Shown one piece after another: positions 11,281 to 23,652 of a DNA stretch of 64,000 nucleotides. This stretch comes from Hyperoplus lanceolatus. Lineage: Eukaryota > Chordata > Actinopteri > Uranoscopiformes > Ammodytidae. Positions within the stretch are counted from its first letter, which is position 1. Every line of letters starts with the position of its first letter. The notes under the pieces are model-generated. The model had not been told where the DNA came from and ran no database searches. It saw nothing but the letters and a program-made list of their open reading frames with translations. The translations under genes were made by a program, and so were the position numbers. Location: assembly GCA_026929865.2 (NCBI GenBank), contig CM049395.1, positions 33,955,501-34,019,500 of the forward strand, given 5' to 3'.

Positions 11281-11871
11281 AGGGCTGTAACGATACAAAA
11301 ACCCACGATTCGATTTGTATCAGGATTTTTGGCCCATGATTCCATACAACGATTTTTGAAATTTGAAAAGCATTTTATTTAAATCACATTCATAATAACA
11401 TTTAACTTAATGTAACATTTAATAACAAATTATCTGAACATATTTGAACACAAAGAACAATATAAGCAACATGAATTAATAAATAACCAAAGATATAACA
11501 TTTTTCTCTTCTCTGTAACAAAATAATACTGTTGAAAAATAAAAAATATTGAACTGTGCTGTAAACCAAAAATCAAGTTAGAAAACAAATAAACACTTAA
11601 CAGCTACAGCTTTCATCACCAGACCTCTTATCGGTAATTTAGGCCTAAAAAAAAACCGCAATTCTGCCTTTTCTCATTGCGATTCGGGATTGTGGCTCTG
11701 TGTATCGCAATTTTTTTATACAACATAAAAATAAAATTCTTAACTAAAAACATTCACAATTTCCGATGGAGTCCAACTTCAAACTCTTAACAACAGCCTT
11801 AAATTTGTTTAGTTACTAGGTCCTGAAGCTTAAGCTGCTTCTCGGCTCGATACACATATCGTTACAGCCCT
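11281..11871. mobile_element. hAT-like non-autonomous element, interrupted by a LINE chunk
   Basis: The left end AGGGCTGTAACGATA and the right end TATCGTTACAGCCCT are inverted matches of 15 bases. The flanks share GTTGTT, possibly a decayed 8-base target duplication. Ends of this form are frequent in fish hAT-like non-autonomous elements, but the superfamily is inferred. The interior is AT-rich and has no frame. The segment 11716-11842 is foreign and matches the LINE at 18.97-19.09 kb. Confidence 0.6.
11716..11842 (-). mobile_element. Internal LINE fragment lacking the 3' tail
   Basis: On the minus strand this matches the end of the LINE coding region and early 3' UTR found at 18974-19093 (minus) and 58679-58800 (plus), including the run coding for residues near AVVKSLKL. 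The real LINE 3' end (GGTTAAATAAAGGATAAATA) is missing, so both ends are truncated. Normal target-primed insertion leaves the 3' end in place, so this chunk probably arrived by another route or was trimmed afterwards. Confidence 0.7.
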
Positions 11872-12270
11872 TGTTGTTATGATGCCATTCTTTGTCTTGA
11901 TTACACACTTATTTAGAAATACATACAACACGTTGTTTACGAGACAAAAGTCTCCAAGGTAGCCTAGATGCTTTGACTGTTATTTTAGGATTTGATCTCT
12001 GCGGTAAGTTCAAAAGTAAGTTTCTCTCTACTTTCGCTCTCTCCTTGTGAGAATACATTAATAGATGCTTAATACATTCTGTGGCATTTATCAATGATAT
12101 GCTATCACCTTTATGCTAGAGCTTGCAATTTTGAAATACACAGACTTCTGTATTAAAGATATATTTAGATGTATAGTGTTATTATATAATAAAAAAAATA
12201 ATTAATTGTTGATAGTTCAAAAAGTTAAGCATGTACCCTTATTAGACTCCTCATCAAGTCACGTGTGATA
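11872..12270. other. Non-coding DNA, nothing recognised
   Basis: Short frames only, with no repeat ends. Confidence 0.4.
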
Positions 12271-12964
12271 GGATACAGCGGTGCTTCTCAAATGGTGGGG
12301 CGCCGTGAGTTGTCGAGTTATGAGTTGATGGGGTGCGGGCTGCCTTTATTTCCAACTGACCAAAAAAAAGTGCTTTTTTTAAGTGCTAGCAAGCATGATG
12401 TGTGCTTGTGTATGGTCATATCTGCGCGAAAGGCCACAATTTGCAGTAAATAAATGTCCACATGTGTCTCCAAGTGTCTCTGTAGGCTATTTAAAAAGAA
12501 CTCAAGCAAGTAGACTAATACATTAATGAATTATTGGTTATTGCATCACAGAAGGCCTATTGGCCTATAATAATAAAAAACACCACCTTAACTATGTTTA
12601 CAGTTTAAAAATGTTTTGAATGAAATGCAAACCTCAGTGAATCATTTGCTCTTGTTTCTCTGTCTTGAGATTCACACTGACTGAGCAGTCTTGTTTAAAT
12701 GTTACAACTTGAGCTAATAAACTGAACTTTGATTTTTTTTGCTGCAGAAGTTATCTCAGCTAATTTTTGTTATCTAATTTGATAATAAGGTGATTGTATA
12801 CAGAATGCTCGTGCCAGAAACTCATACAGTGGTTTTGTACAGATAAATAAATAAATATTAACAGGTTCTCAAATAGTATTTCAATTTGGGGGGGGGGCGC
12901 AAAAAAAAATTCTGTCCCCTAGGGGGGGCATGACAGAAAATAATTGAGAACCACTGGGATACAG
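12271..12964. mobile_element. hAT-type MITE with 8-base target duplication
   Basis: GGATACAG occurs immediately outside both ends (12271-12278 and 12957-12964), as expected for the 8-base duplication of hAT elements. The ends read CGGTGCTTCTCAAATGG and TTGAGAACCACTG, close to the CAGTGGTTCTCAA terminus of Charlie/Zaphod-type hAT elements. The right part has a run of G (about 11, 12888-12898) and a run of A. No transposase is recognisable. Confidence 0.7.
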
Positions 12965-13452
12965 TAACATATACTCAATGTGAATCTGCACTACAAAGGG
13001 CATAGTGTCTGCCCACCTGCAGGCATTGTTAATAATTCTCTCAGTGTCCAGAAGCGTTGTAAATTTGTTTTTTCTGGTGAGCACATCAAGCACATCATGC
13101 ATCCCAAATTGTAAAAAAGAAAAAAAGGATGTTGTTTTCACAGGACTTTTTGATAAAATAGATTTCTTGTGAAGCAGTTACCTTGATGATGAATAATAAT
13201 AACTAGATAATAAAATTAGAGCAGCCATGATTAGATTGCAGATTATGTATTTCTGGCAAGGAAATATGATAATTTGATACATTTCTCACTTAAATGGTAG
13301 GATATCTCAAAAATGTACATGGTCCGATTGTCTTGCTCTCCTGTGACTGGATTGAATATCTTTAGGTTTAAGACTGTTGGTCTGTCAAAGGAATTCATTT
13401 GAATATATCATCCTGGACTGCAGGACTGCAAATGTTTTACTTTACTAATCAA
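12965..13452. other. Non-coding DNA, nothing recognised
   Basis: AT-rich, with no coding or repeat signal that I can support. Confidence 0.4.
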
Positions 13453-13975
13453 TTAAAGCTGGGGTGGGTAACTTTTTCACTGTAATATTTGGCAAACATG
13501 TCATATTAGCCATTCAGCCATATGTAGGTGAAGTGGTCTGAGATTATCTGCACATCACTTTGCTCTCCCCTGCCTCTGTGTGCCGCCCCCAAATATTGCC
13601 ACCGCTCATGTACACTTTGACCAATCAGAGCGAGGCTCCGATTCTCCGTTCTTACTGGCTGTTGGGACTGTCCATTCATTTTGGCACCATCATTGTTGTG
13701 TCTGTTGCGTGAGCGTCCACTACCCTAGCAGTGTGACAGTTTGGCACTACGGCAGCCAACAAACAGCAATGTGTACAATCAACGCCCCCTTAATGTCCGT
13801 TTAACAACAACTGTTTACACCGCTAAGACAGCAAGGATACGAGGAAAGACCGGGAAAGACAGTAGTTGAAAACACATAAACGCGCAAAACTGTCGTTCGG
13901 AGGGAGGAGGACCAGAGAGAACACAAGTGAAGTGGTTGAGGTATACATATCATATACAGTATACCCCAGCTTTAA
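13453..13975 (+). mobile_element. TTAA-type MITE, family C copy 1 (523 bp)
   Basis: Ends are TTAAAGCTGGGGT and ACCCCAGCTTTAA, with TTAA at both boundaries. A second copy lies inverted at 60053-61242. Both can be read as containing IATAHVxFDQSERGSDSPFL in one frame, which reflects conserved MITE DNA (including CCAATCAGAGCGAGGCTC), not a demonstrable protein. The ends suggest TTAA-duplicating transposition. Confidence 0.72.
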
Positions 13976-14189
13976 TCGAGAAAACTAAAGTAGATCGATA
14001 GATAATAAAAATAATCATGAAAACAATGTTATTATTTGTTGCTGCAACTTTTGTTAATACCACAATACAAATTAGATGGTTTAAAATTATACAAAAAACA
14101 AACAAAGGCGCTACGAGGGATCTGACAATGAGTATGAGAGAATGTTAAAAAATGGTCTCAAGCTGGAAACTTGACAGGTTTAAAAAGAC
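13976..14189. other. AT-rich spacer
   Basis: Short AT-rich segment between the MITE and the GC-richer array. Confidence 0.4.
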
Positions 14190-15330
14190 ATGAACAGGTG
14201 AGAGCAACCGAGCCACGGTGCGACACCGCTAGAATAGTACATTGGCAGTGTAAACATGCCGCCCTCTGGCGAGCAAGTTACAGTAGGCTAGGCAATCGAG
14301 CTCTAGGCGAGAGCACACCCAAGCAACAACGCGACCTGTCGAGCCAATTAAAATATGTAATCCGAATAAGGTATGCAACCGGGCTTCAAGCGAGAGCAAC
14401 CAAACCACGGTGCGACACCGCTAGAATAATACAGTGGCAGTGTAAATCTATGCCGCCCACTGGCGAACAAGTTACAGTAGGCTAGGCAATCTATCTGTAG
14501 TCCCCTGGCAGTGTCGGCGGCTCTTGGTAACCCCAGCCGCCCACTGGAGAGCAAATCAACGAAGGCTATAGGCAATTGAGCCTTAAGCGAGAGCACACCC
14601 AAGCAATAATGCGCCTTAATAACACAGTGACGGCAACGACGTTCACTGGCGAGCAAACTAAGTAGCCTATGCAGTCAGGCTAAGGCGTGAGCTACCGTGC
14701 AACGGTGCGACACGGCTATAAAAATACAGCGGTGTGAATTAAGCTGCCAACTGGCTACACACTACAGCAGCCTACACACGCGCAACAGTGTGACACGGCT
14801 AAAATAACACGGTGAAGGCGATTTAGGAAACTAATTCGCCCACCGGCGCAGCATACAGTGTAGGCTATACACATTGTGTGTGGCACGGCTCATCCACGGG
14901 CAAGCAATAAAGTAAGCTATGCAACGCAAGGCTTAGGTGAGAGCCCACGACTGGTGGGACACAGCTCAATACAACAGTGAAAGCGACTTCTGACCCGAAG
15001 CCGCCCACTTGACGAGCAAATTAGTAGCCTATGCAACCGCTCGAGGTGAACTAGCACCCGAGCCACAGTGCGACAATGCTACAGAATACTGTGGTGGCGG
15101 CTTGGACCCCAAGCCACTAGCTGTCGATTAAATCAAAGTAAGCAACCAGTCCAGGCGAACTTAGCACCCGATCAACAGTGCAACAATGCTAGAAAGACAA
15201 TACATTCGAGCATACAATTAGCAACCGGGCTTAGCGAAAAACACACAAGCAACGGTGCGAACGAAAGAATAACACGGCGACCGTGAACCCAGCCTCCGCC
15301 TGATCTAATCAAAGCAAGGTGGAAAGGTGA
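14190..15330 (+). repeat. Degenerate tandem array, about 12 units of 75-112 bases
   Basis: A recurring core close to CAACGGTGCGACACGGCTA followed by GAATAACACAGTGGC recurs at about 14217, 14325, 14408, 14606, 14703, 14785, 14879, 14952, 15064, 15173 and 15252, with one probable weak unit near 14500. Between cores a second block recurs (GCCGCCCACTGGCGAGCAA, then AGTAGGCTATGCAACC, then GGCGAGAGCACCC). Units vary in spacing and are much diverged. The array is clearly richer in G+C than the flanks and has no long reading frame. It could be an old minisatellite, the tandem leader region of a larger retroelement, or satellite-like DNA. I do not recognise it. Confidence 0.7.
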
Positions 15331-16337
15331 TATTAGCTTCCGCGGTAGCCGGGCTACGCGTAGCCTTCACACTTTACTCACCCCTTACCGGCCGCAGCCA
15401 AGTCGAACAAATTGCAAGTCGCAGCCCTTGGTAGTCAAAGTCAAATCGAACCAACCCTTAGGTACGAGCTACTTGCGACAAGCTAATGGTATATTATTAC
15501 ACAACAATGTGTGCGACCTACTAGTCCGTGAGAAGATAGAAGGAACAGAACCTCTGGTGACTTCCGGAATATATAGACATTCCCGGGGTCACCCAGGTTT
15601 CACAGGTGACTTTGTTGGTATGAAGATCTCGACCTGCGCATGCGCGTGATGGAACATCCAGAGCTGTAAGCACCGCCTCTGGTGGTCAGTAGGAACGAAA
15701 TAGAACATGTTTCACCTGCTGAACATGGCCTTGTCAGTCTTCTCCTTATCAGCCTCATTTCAGACAAAGGGTCTGCCGTGTCACCTACTGTGGGCATTGA
15801 ATGCAAGTCGGTAGGAGCAGCCCTCGGTATGCCTGGCTGTCCTTGAATTTTGAAAAAATGCTTAAAAGGCCAGTCCTTCAAATCCCTCCTGCTGCAGTCA
15901 GATGTATGTGATAGATAGAATACTAGGTCCTTATAGATTAAATAAGGCTCAAGTATCTGTAAATCAATTTTTCTACTGAGGCTTTAAAAATCCAATTGAA
16001 CATTTCCAAGGCAAGGCACGTTTATCTGTTTAGAACCGTTCAACAACAAGGCAATTAAAAGCAAATTATATAGAGCTGAAAAGACACTAAGAAAATAAAC
16101 TTTATAGGACAATACAAAGCTACATTTAAACAGGATTTAAAAAAGTACAATAAATTGAAGATAATAATTAGCCAAATAAGATTAAACAAATAAAGCAGAA
16201 TACAAATGACCGTGCAGTTGAAGCCTTGAATAAGTAGGCCACACTTGTATTTAAGGCATTCAACCGCTTGCAGCGGTTTAAGGTTAACAGATTGCACAGA
16301 ATCCATTGTCACTGAAAACTCATATTTTCGAATACTG
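15331..16337. other. GC-richer unclassified segment grading into AT-rich DNA
   Basis: From 15331 to about 15890 the composition stays raised, with CpG and short palindromic words such as GACCTGCGCATGCGCG near 15630. This could be the non-repetitive part of the same element as the upstream tandem array. No reverse transcriptase, integrase or LTR signature was found. From about 15900 the DNA is AT-rich and featureless. Confidence 0.35.
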
Positions 16338-16739
16338 TAGGGGAGAGTGGCCTAAGTTGTGCATTTTGGAAGTTGTCCCACCCCTTGTTTCTAGAAAACC
16401 CTGGAAGAAATTGGAAATGTGGCCACATATTTAAGAAGAGCCATCCATTTGACTCATTCTGTAAAGAAGGGAGATACAATGAATAAGATATAAGCACATT
16501 TAAGCTCAAAAAACTGTGTTTTGCCTTTCAAAGTAAAATTTCCATGATCAAGGTTTTTTGATTATTGTGTCTGAACAATTATATACAATTTTGAAAACAT
16601 TTGACACATGTTTTAGTGCTTTGGTATGCTACATTTTGAGTCTATACAGTTAGCACGATGTCAGCCCTAAATTGCTGCATCATGCTTATTATCCAAATTT
16701 CTGGGATTGGGGTGATTTGTGCCAAAGGGCCTAGGTGAG

Positions 16740-17062
16740 TTAAGTAAGTAAGTAAGTAAGTAAAATGTATTAATAAAAGCCCATTTATGACAGTTTGCAC
16801 TGTCCAAAGTGCTGTACATAGTGCATTCAGTAGATAAACAATGAAGGTAAAATAACAATAACCAAAATAAAAGACGTAAAGCCCATACATCCACATAAAC
16901 ACAGATAGTAGTGCAGAGGTAAGATAGTTAATGGGGAGGAAACACCAGGGTGTACATATGGGATTTGAGCCTTGATTTAAAGGCAGAAATGTAGTGGGGA
17001 TCACATCTGTCAGGTGGCAGTTGGTTCCACAAGCACGGAGCAACTAGTGCAAAGTACATTTC
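16740..17062 (-). mobile_element. LINE 3' fragment carried inside the pogo-like element
   Basis: On the minus strand, from about 17020 leftwards, the sequence encodes VAPCLWNQLPPDRCDPHYIS then AFKSRLKSHMYTLVFPPH and a stop. That matches the usual C-terminus of L2/CR1-like LINE ORF2 proteins (LWN-LP ... FK-RLK-H). It is followed by a 3' UTR with AGCACTTTGGAC and a terminal (TTAC)n run at 16740-16762. The fragment is 5' truncated. It is also present in the second copy (23330-23640), so it was captured before the two copies separated. Its 3' tail differs from that of the LINE family at 18.8 kb. Confidence 0.72.
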
Positions 17063-17081
17063 TGAGAGTTGTGCCAGTGGC

Positions 17082-17288
17082 ATGGCTGTGTACGCTGGTC
17101 ACCAAAAGAAAGTGATTGTCTACAGTAGCTCAGAAGAGAGTGACATCTCAATTCCACTTATCGACACCACTGATGAGAGTTCAGATGGCCAGAAAGATGA
17201 TGATGGTGACTTTGTCATTGTGAGCTTTGCAGGCAAAACCATTACATCTGCTAGGCCTTGTTTAATCTTTGTCAACTATTTACTTTAA
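17082..17288 (+). pseudogene. Short acidic ORF, possible transposase C-terminal exon
   Basis: A 68-codon frame opens MAVYAGHQKKVIVYSSSEES and contains an acidic, serine-rich run (DESSDGQKDDDGDF) followed by VIVSFAGK. The same exon-like block is in the second copy at 23653. I recall similar acidic segments ending in FVIVSFAGK from the C-terminal parts of transposase-related proteins in fish, but I cannot name the family with certainty. In this copy the likely splice donor after GCAG is GC instead of GT; the other copy keeps GT. No DDE catalytic domain is present, so it is at best an exon remnant. Confidence 0.4.
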
Positions 17289-17612
17289 ATACACCTTAAA
17301 TAAGTAATTGTATTATGGATTTGTCTTGCATATCAGTTTATGAGATATATAGCAATGGCACAACATACCCAATGGTATTCTCTCCAACTGCACAACTTAC
17401 ACCACACCGGGGGCAAGTTGTGCAACAAGACAACTTTTTTTCTGAAAGCTATATTTCTTCAACAGTTTATTCCAGATCCAAAGTTTTTATTGCCAGGGAT
17501 GCACAACACCCTGAAATATATGTACATATTTGAGTTGGAGACTTTACTGTCACGGCCTTACTTTAAAGTCACTTTGAGTGAAAAGTTGCACAACTTAGGC
17601 CACTCTCCCCTA

Positions 17613-18260
17613 TATAGTTGACAACAGGCTCCTCTGAATAATGTGTTTGGCTGCATAGCAAGCAGAATCCCATTACTTAATGGATAGGAATAATAATAAA
17701 CAATTACTTCCAACCTTAACCAGATTAACAAAGATCGTGTGAGCTTGGGTATTTGTTGAGCATAAACATCATTTCAAATATAAAACTTTAAAGGAAGTTA
17801 ATTTTGCGTCCGCTGCTTTCTGTTCATGGATTGGAGAAGGGATAGTAAATGCATGCCGGACAAACAAGAAGGGGAAAAAGGCAAGGCTCTTTAAATAGTC
17901 TGTTTATGTGCGTACTGCTGCACCTCACTGTATACCTGAAGTACACTTAAGTTAGGTAGGCTAGAGAATGCTAAGCATAGGAAAATACAAGCGGTTTGTA
18001 GGATGCACGCCACATAAAATGCAGATGAAAGGAAAAGGCGCATTGAACCCAACCCAGTCTGAACAGTGTTGCTCACCGTGCAGGGTACAGGGTTCCTGTC
18101 TACTTAGGCTGATTGGCACCTTTTCAATATTGTCTTCCTGTGTGGTTCTTTACACAACACCTACAGTCTAGAAAAACCCTTTTACTTATTGATTTAGTTT
18201 AGACCATCATTAACTTTGTGGCTTTGTCCCTATGCTATGCTAGAGTCTACAAATCAGTGT
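17613..18260. other. Non-coding DNA, nothing recognised
   Basis: Mixed composition, short frames only. Confidence 0.4.
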
Positions 18261-18822
18261 GTAGGCGGTAGGGATGAGCATTTTAAGATATTTCCTTGAT
18301 CGATGATCGGGAAAATAAAGAATCAATTATCGATTTAATCGTAATCTTTTTACATATTAAAAATTGCCTACTGAAAATCCAAAATACAGCGTTTTTAACG
18401 TAGACTGTATATAACAGTTTTTTCTCAATTAAATGTTCCTTCTAAGAACTTCTAGTCACAGAACAATCCATTAAGACAAGGCAACTTTTGAAAATAAAAT
18501 AATAATAAAATGTGACACTGGTTAAAGCCCGAGCTAGGAGCCAACAATGAGCCAATGCTTTGACACTTTTCAACACATTTGAGCCTCCTAAGATGCTGCC
18601 AAAGACTGTATAAGGACACAGCACGTGTCTCTGAGTGGTAAAGGACCTAACGTTACTTCATCTAAAAAACAAAATGTGCAAATTAGTTCCCTGATAAAGG
18701 CGAAGTAGGAACACATCTATGCTGAAGTTAACCGCTGATGCTAGCTAAGCTAACGTGACATGTTAATCAGGGTCGGATGTAGGCTTCATTGTACAAGTGG
18801 TACATAATTTGGGTTGTCGTGG

Positions 18823-19978
18823 TGTTTTTTATTTTTTATTTATCCTTTATTTAACCAGGTTAGTCTCATTGAGATTAAAATCTCTTTTTCAAGAGAGACC
18901 TGGCTAAAATGGACAGCAGAACACAGTTACACATAAAACACAATACAAAATACAAGTTCGATATTAAATACAGTTATACAACATAAAAATAAGATTCTTA
19001 ACTAAAAACATTCACAATTTCCAACTTCAAACTCTTAACAACAGCCTTACATTCGTTTAGGGTTACTAGGTGCTGAAGCTTAAGCTGCTTCTGCAGGTTA
19101 TTCCATGACGACGGCGCAAAAAACTTAAAAGCTGTTTTACCCAGCTCTGTACGAGCTTGAGAAACAGTCATGAGCACCATGTCCTGAGACCTTAATGCAT
19201 GGGGGACACATTTTCTGGACATATACGATGACAAATAACAAGGGAGTTTACCTAAGATCGCCTTGTAAATAAAAACATACAAGTGACTAAGTCGTCTCAT
19301 AAAAAGAGAAGGCCAGTTTACTCTTGAGTACAGTGTACAGTGATGGGTTAAGGCTCTGCTGTTTGTAATGAACTTCAAGGCTCCATGGTATACAGTGTCC
19401 AACATATGTAGACAGTGAGCTGATGCATTCATGTACAACAGATCACCATAATCAAGAACCGGCAAGAAGGTAGCTTCGACTAATCGTCGTCTGGCCTCGA
19501 GAGAGAAACATGACTTATTCCTAAAGTAAAAACCTAACTTTAGTTTCAGTTTTTCTCCCAGGTTATGTATGTGAGTTTTAAACGAGATGTGGTCATCAAT
19601 CATAAATCCCAAGTATTTGTAAGTAGTTACAACCTCAATGTCATTACCTTGGGAAGTTAACATTTTCTGATTTAACACAATCTTTCTGGAATTTGAAAAT
19701 ACCATAAGTTTGGTTTTATCAGCATTGAGAACAAGCTTCAGTTGACAAAGCTGAGCCTGCACTTGATCAAAAGCACTTTGCATGTAAACAAAAGCCTTAC
19801 TGAGCAAGGATGCACAACAATAAATTACACTGTCATCCACATAGAAATGGAAAGCTGCATTTGGGACATTTTGTCCAAGGCTATTAATATACAAAGTACA
19901 TAATAGCGGTCCCAGAACTGAACCCTGGGGAACTCCCTTACGCAGTGTTGTACTTATAGCAATGTTTAATGGACTTGG
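18823..19978 (-). mobile_element. 5'-truncated L2/CR1-like LINE (3' half of ORF2 plus 3' UTR)
   Basis: The minus strand carries a reverse-transcriptase C-terminal half followed by a 3' UTR ending GGTTAAATAAAGGATAAATA at about 18835-18855. The start of the match at about 19978 has no ATG; an in-frame stop lies just upstream, so the 5' part was lost at insertion, as is usual for LINEs. It interrupts a hAT-like element and belongs to the same family as the fragments at 11716-11842 and 58361-58918. Confidence 0.85.
18998..19978 (-). pseudogene. Reverse transcriptase C-terminal fragment (LINE ORF2)
   Basis: The open frame runs on the minus strand from about 19978 to a stop at 18998 with no disruption. 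In order it holds motif B (GVPQGSVLGPLL, near 19935-19900), motif C with the catalytic aspartates (FYVDDSVIY), a thumb region containing YKYLGFMIDDH, and a C-terminal block (LDYGDLLYMNAS ... SSWNNLQKQLKL) shared with the long LINE frame at 49.7 kb. It lacks the endonuclease and RT motifs before B. In a full element the protein nicks target DNA and copies its own RNA there. This copy cannot do either alone. Confidence 0.82.
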
Positions 19979-20329
19979 TTATTTTTGGTTCTAAAAGTGT
20001 CCGATGCCAAACTTTGCCTTGACTTCATCATGTTTATGTTTTTGACATCTATGGCAGCTTGCAGGCTGCTGAGCCTGTGCTGTTGTCTCCTACAACTAGT
20101 TAAGAATTGCCCCATGCTGGTAGGATGTCTCATTGCTGCCCATACAGTATATGGTGCTGCCACATAGTGTATTCATTCCACTGCTTCGGGACTCACACTG
20201 CGCAACACAACGGCGATAGATCGATAGCAATTTCACATGATCGGCAAAATTCTTAACGATCAATGATTGATCATCATTAATCATTAATCATGCTATCCCT
20301 AGTATGTGGTATAACATCAAAGCATAGGG

Positions 20330-20464
20330 TTTTTGCTGTAACAAAATCAAGTCAAGTCAAATATATTGTCAATTTTGCAATATGTGCCAGACATACAGCA
20401 GACTCAAAAGTACTTTTCTCTCCGATCTAATCAAAGTGCTAGTATCTTCTTGCTGCTCAGTGTG
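20330..20464. repeat. Probable repeat fragment, retroelement UTR-like
   Basis: The run begins CAAGTCAAGTCAAATATATT, then TGTCAATTTTGCAATATGTG and ACAGCAGACTCAAAAGTAC. It resembles a tail or UTR segment I associate with fish retroelements. It lies directly before the decayed RT pseudogene. Assignment is weak. Confidence 0.3.
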
Positions 20465-21000
20465 GACTGCACCTGGTTGTTTAAAGTGCCCAAAAGGTGT
20501 TACCTGAGAAAGAAACAGCAGTTAGGTAGTGCTATGGCTTGACCTAGCCAATGGCTACAGCTCCGTTCACCACAAGCTGTTTTGAAGTTTCAAGACCTAC
20601 ACCCAGTCCTAAGCAGGTTTGAAGACCACATTTTCAATTATTATACCTAATTATTCTACCAGGGTAATTGAGAGCTTTACTGTTTCTGTCACTCTGTTTG
20701 CCTTGTCCATGGCCATGCTGGTGAAAGCTACAGAGGTGGCCCACTGTCCAATTCTTGGGTGTCCAACCCCGGATGAGAGTGTTATGTACAACTTCACTAA
20801 GACCATTAGTGCCGGGAGGAAGGTGGCTTCTGCCGGGGCCTGAGAGGCTCATGAGATGGGTCAGTATGAGCTTTAAGCCAGCAAAGTTCAAGTTGCCTCG
20901 TGGAAATGCCACAAGCAAAGTCTGCTTATCTATTTTGGAACCCATATCCCTTCAGTAATAGAGCATCCAGTTAAGAGCATGAGAAGTGGTTACATGTTTC
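20465..21000 (+). pseudogene. Heavily decayed reverse transcriptase (second non-LTR lineage)
   Basis: Across shifting frames the plus strand can be followed as an RT: PGCLKCPKGVT near 20471, then VLWLDLANGYSSVHHKLF (20529-20583) with the motif A aspartate, then a motif B-like TVSVTLFALSMAMLVKATEV (20680-20740). The position where an MDD motif C would be expected reads VLCTTSL (near 20777), followed by GGRWLLPGPERLMRWVSMSF then KPAK. There are several stops and frameshifts and the motif C aspartates are gone. The LDLANxYxS style of motif A differs from the L2/CR1-like LINEs elsewhere in the window, so this is another lineage. Confidence 0.6.
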
Positions 21001-22932
<1,932 letters not shown>

Positions 22933-23329
22933 GAGAGTGGCCTAAGTTGTGCATTTTGGAAGTTGTTCCACCCCTTGTTTCTAGAAAACCGTGGAAGAAA
23001 TTGGAAATGTGACCACATATTTAAGAAGAGCCATCCATTTGACTCATCCTGTAAAGAAGGGAGACACAAGGAATAAGATATAAGCACATTTAAGCTCAAA
23101 AAACTGTGTTTTGCCTTTCAAAGTAAAATTTCCATGATCAAGGTTTTTTGATTATTGTGTCTGAACAATTATAGACAAGTTTGAAAACATTTGACACATG
23201 TTTTAGTGCTTTGGTATGCTACATTTTGAGTCTATACAGTTAGCACGATGTTAGCCCTAAACTTCTGCATCATGCTTATTATCCAAAATTCTGGGATTGG
23301 GGTGATTTGTGCCAAATGGCCTGGGTGAG

Positions 23330-23640
23330 TTATAAGTAAGTAAGTAAGTAAAATGTATTTATAAAAGCACATTTATGACAGTTTGCACTGTCCAAAGTGC
23401 TGTACATAGTGCATTCAGTAGGTAAACAATGAAGGTAAAATAACAATAACCAAAATAAAAGACGTAAAGCCCATACATCCACATAAACACAGATAGTAGT
23501 GCAGAGGTAAGATAGTTAATGGGGAGGAAACACCAGGGTGTACATATGGGTTTTGAGCCTTGATTTAAAGGCAGACATGTAGGGGGGATCACATCTGTCA
23601 CAAGCACGGAGCAACTAGTGCAAAGTACATTTCTGAGAGT
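23330..23640 (-). mobile_element. LINE 3' fragment carried in family D copy 2
   Basis: This is the same LINE C-terminus and 3' UTR as at 16740-17062, in the same orientation and position within the element, ending in (TTAC)n. The lost 17 bases fall in the region coding for the conserved LWNQLPP block. Confidence 0.68.
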
Positions 23641-23652
23641 TGTGCCAGTGGC

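Larger units (their letters stand above)
16338..17612 (+). mobile_element. Pogo-like composite DNA element, family D copy 1 (1275 bp)
   Basis: The left end TAGGGGAGAGTGGCCTAAGT (continuing TGTGCA) and the right end are inverted matches of about 25 bases, next to TA. A second copy lies at 22928-24215, differing by roughly 4% in the first 150 bases by eye. Both copies share the same internal cargo in the same order: AT-rich DNA, a minus-strand LINE 3' fragment, then a short acidic reading frame with a splice-donor-like boundary. The terminal GGGGAGA resembles that of the pogo-like element at 2742-3982, hence the tentative assignment. Confidence 0.7.
18269..20301. mobile_element. hAT-like element split by a LINE insertion
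   Basis: The left end TAGGGATGAGCA and right end TGCTATCCCTA are imperfect inverted matches, each followed inward by GATCGATGATC-like sequence. Flanks GTAGGCGG (18261-18268) and GTATGTGG (20302-20309) agree at 6 of 8 positions, fitting a decayed 8-base hAT duplication. The interior holds the minus-strand LINE at about 18823-19978; hAT-like DNA resumes on both sides of it. No transposase is seen. Confidence 0.6.

Noticed and set aside
14171..14656. Overlapping frames of about 100 codons on both strands
   Set aside because: They fall in the tandem array; the repeated words and lack of stops come from GC-richer composition. No domain or consistent frame across units.
16642..17043. 133-codon hydrophobic frame on the minus strand, looking like a membrane protein
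   Set aside because: The real coding signal there is in another frame: a LINE ORF2 C-terminus followed by its 3' UTR. The hydrophobic run is untranslated AT-rich DNA.
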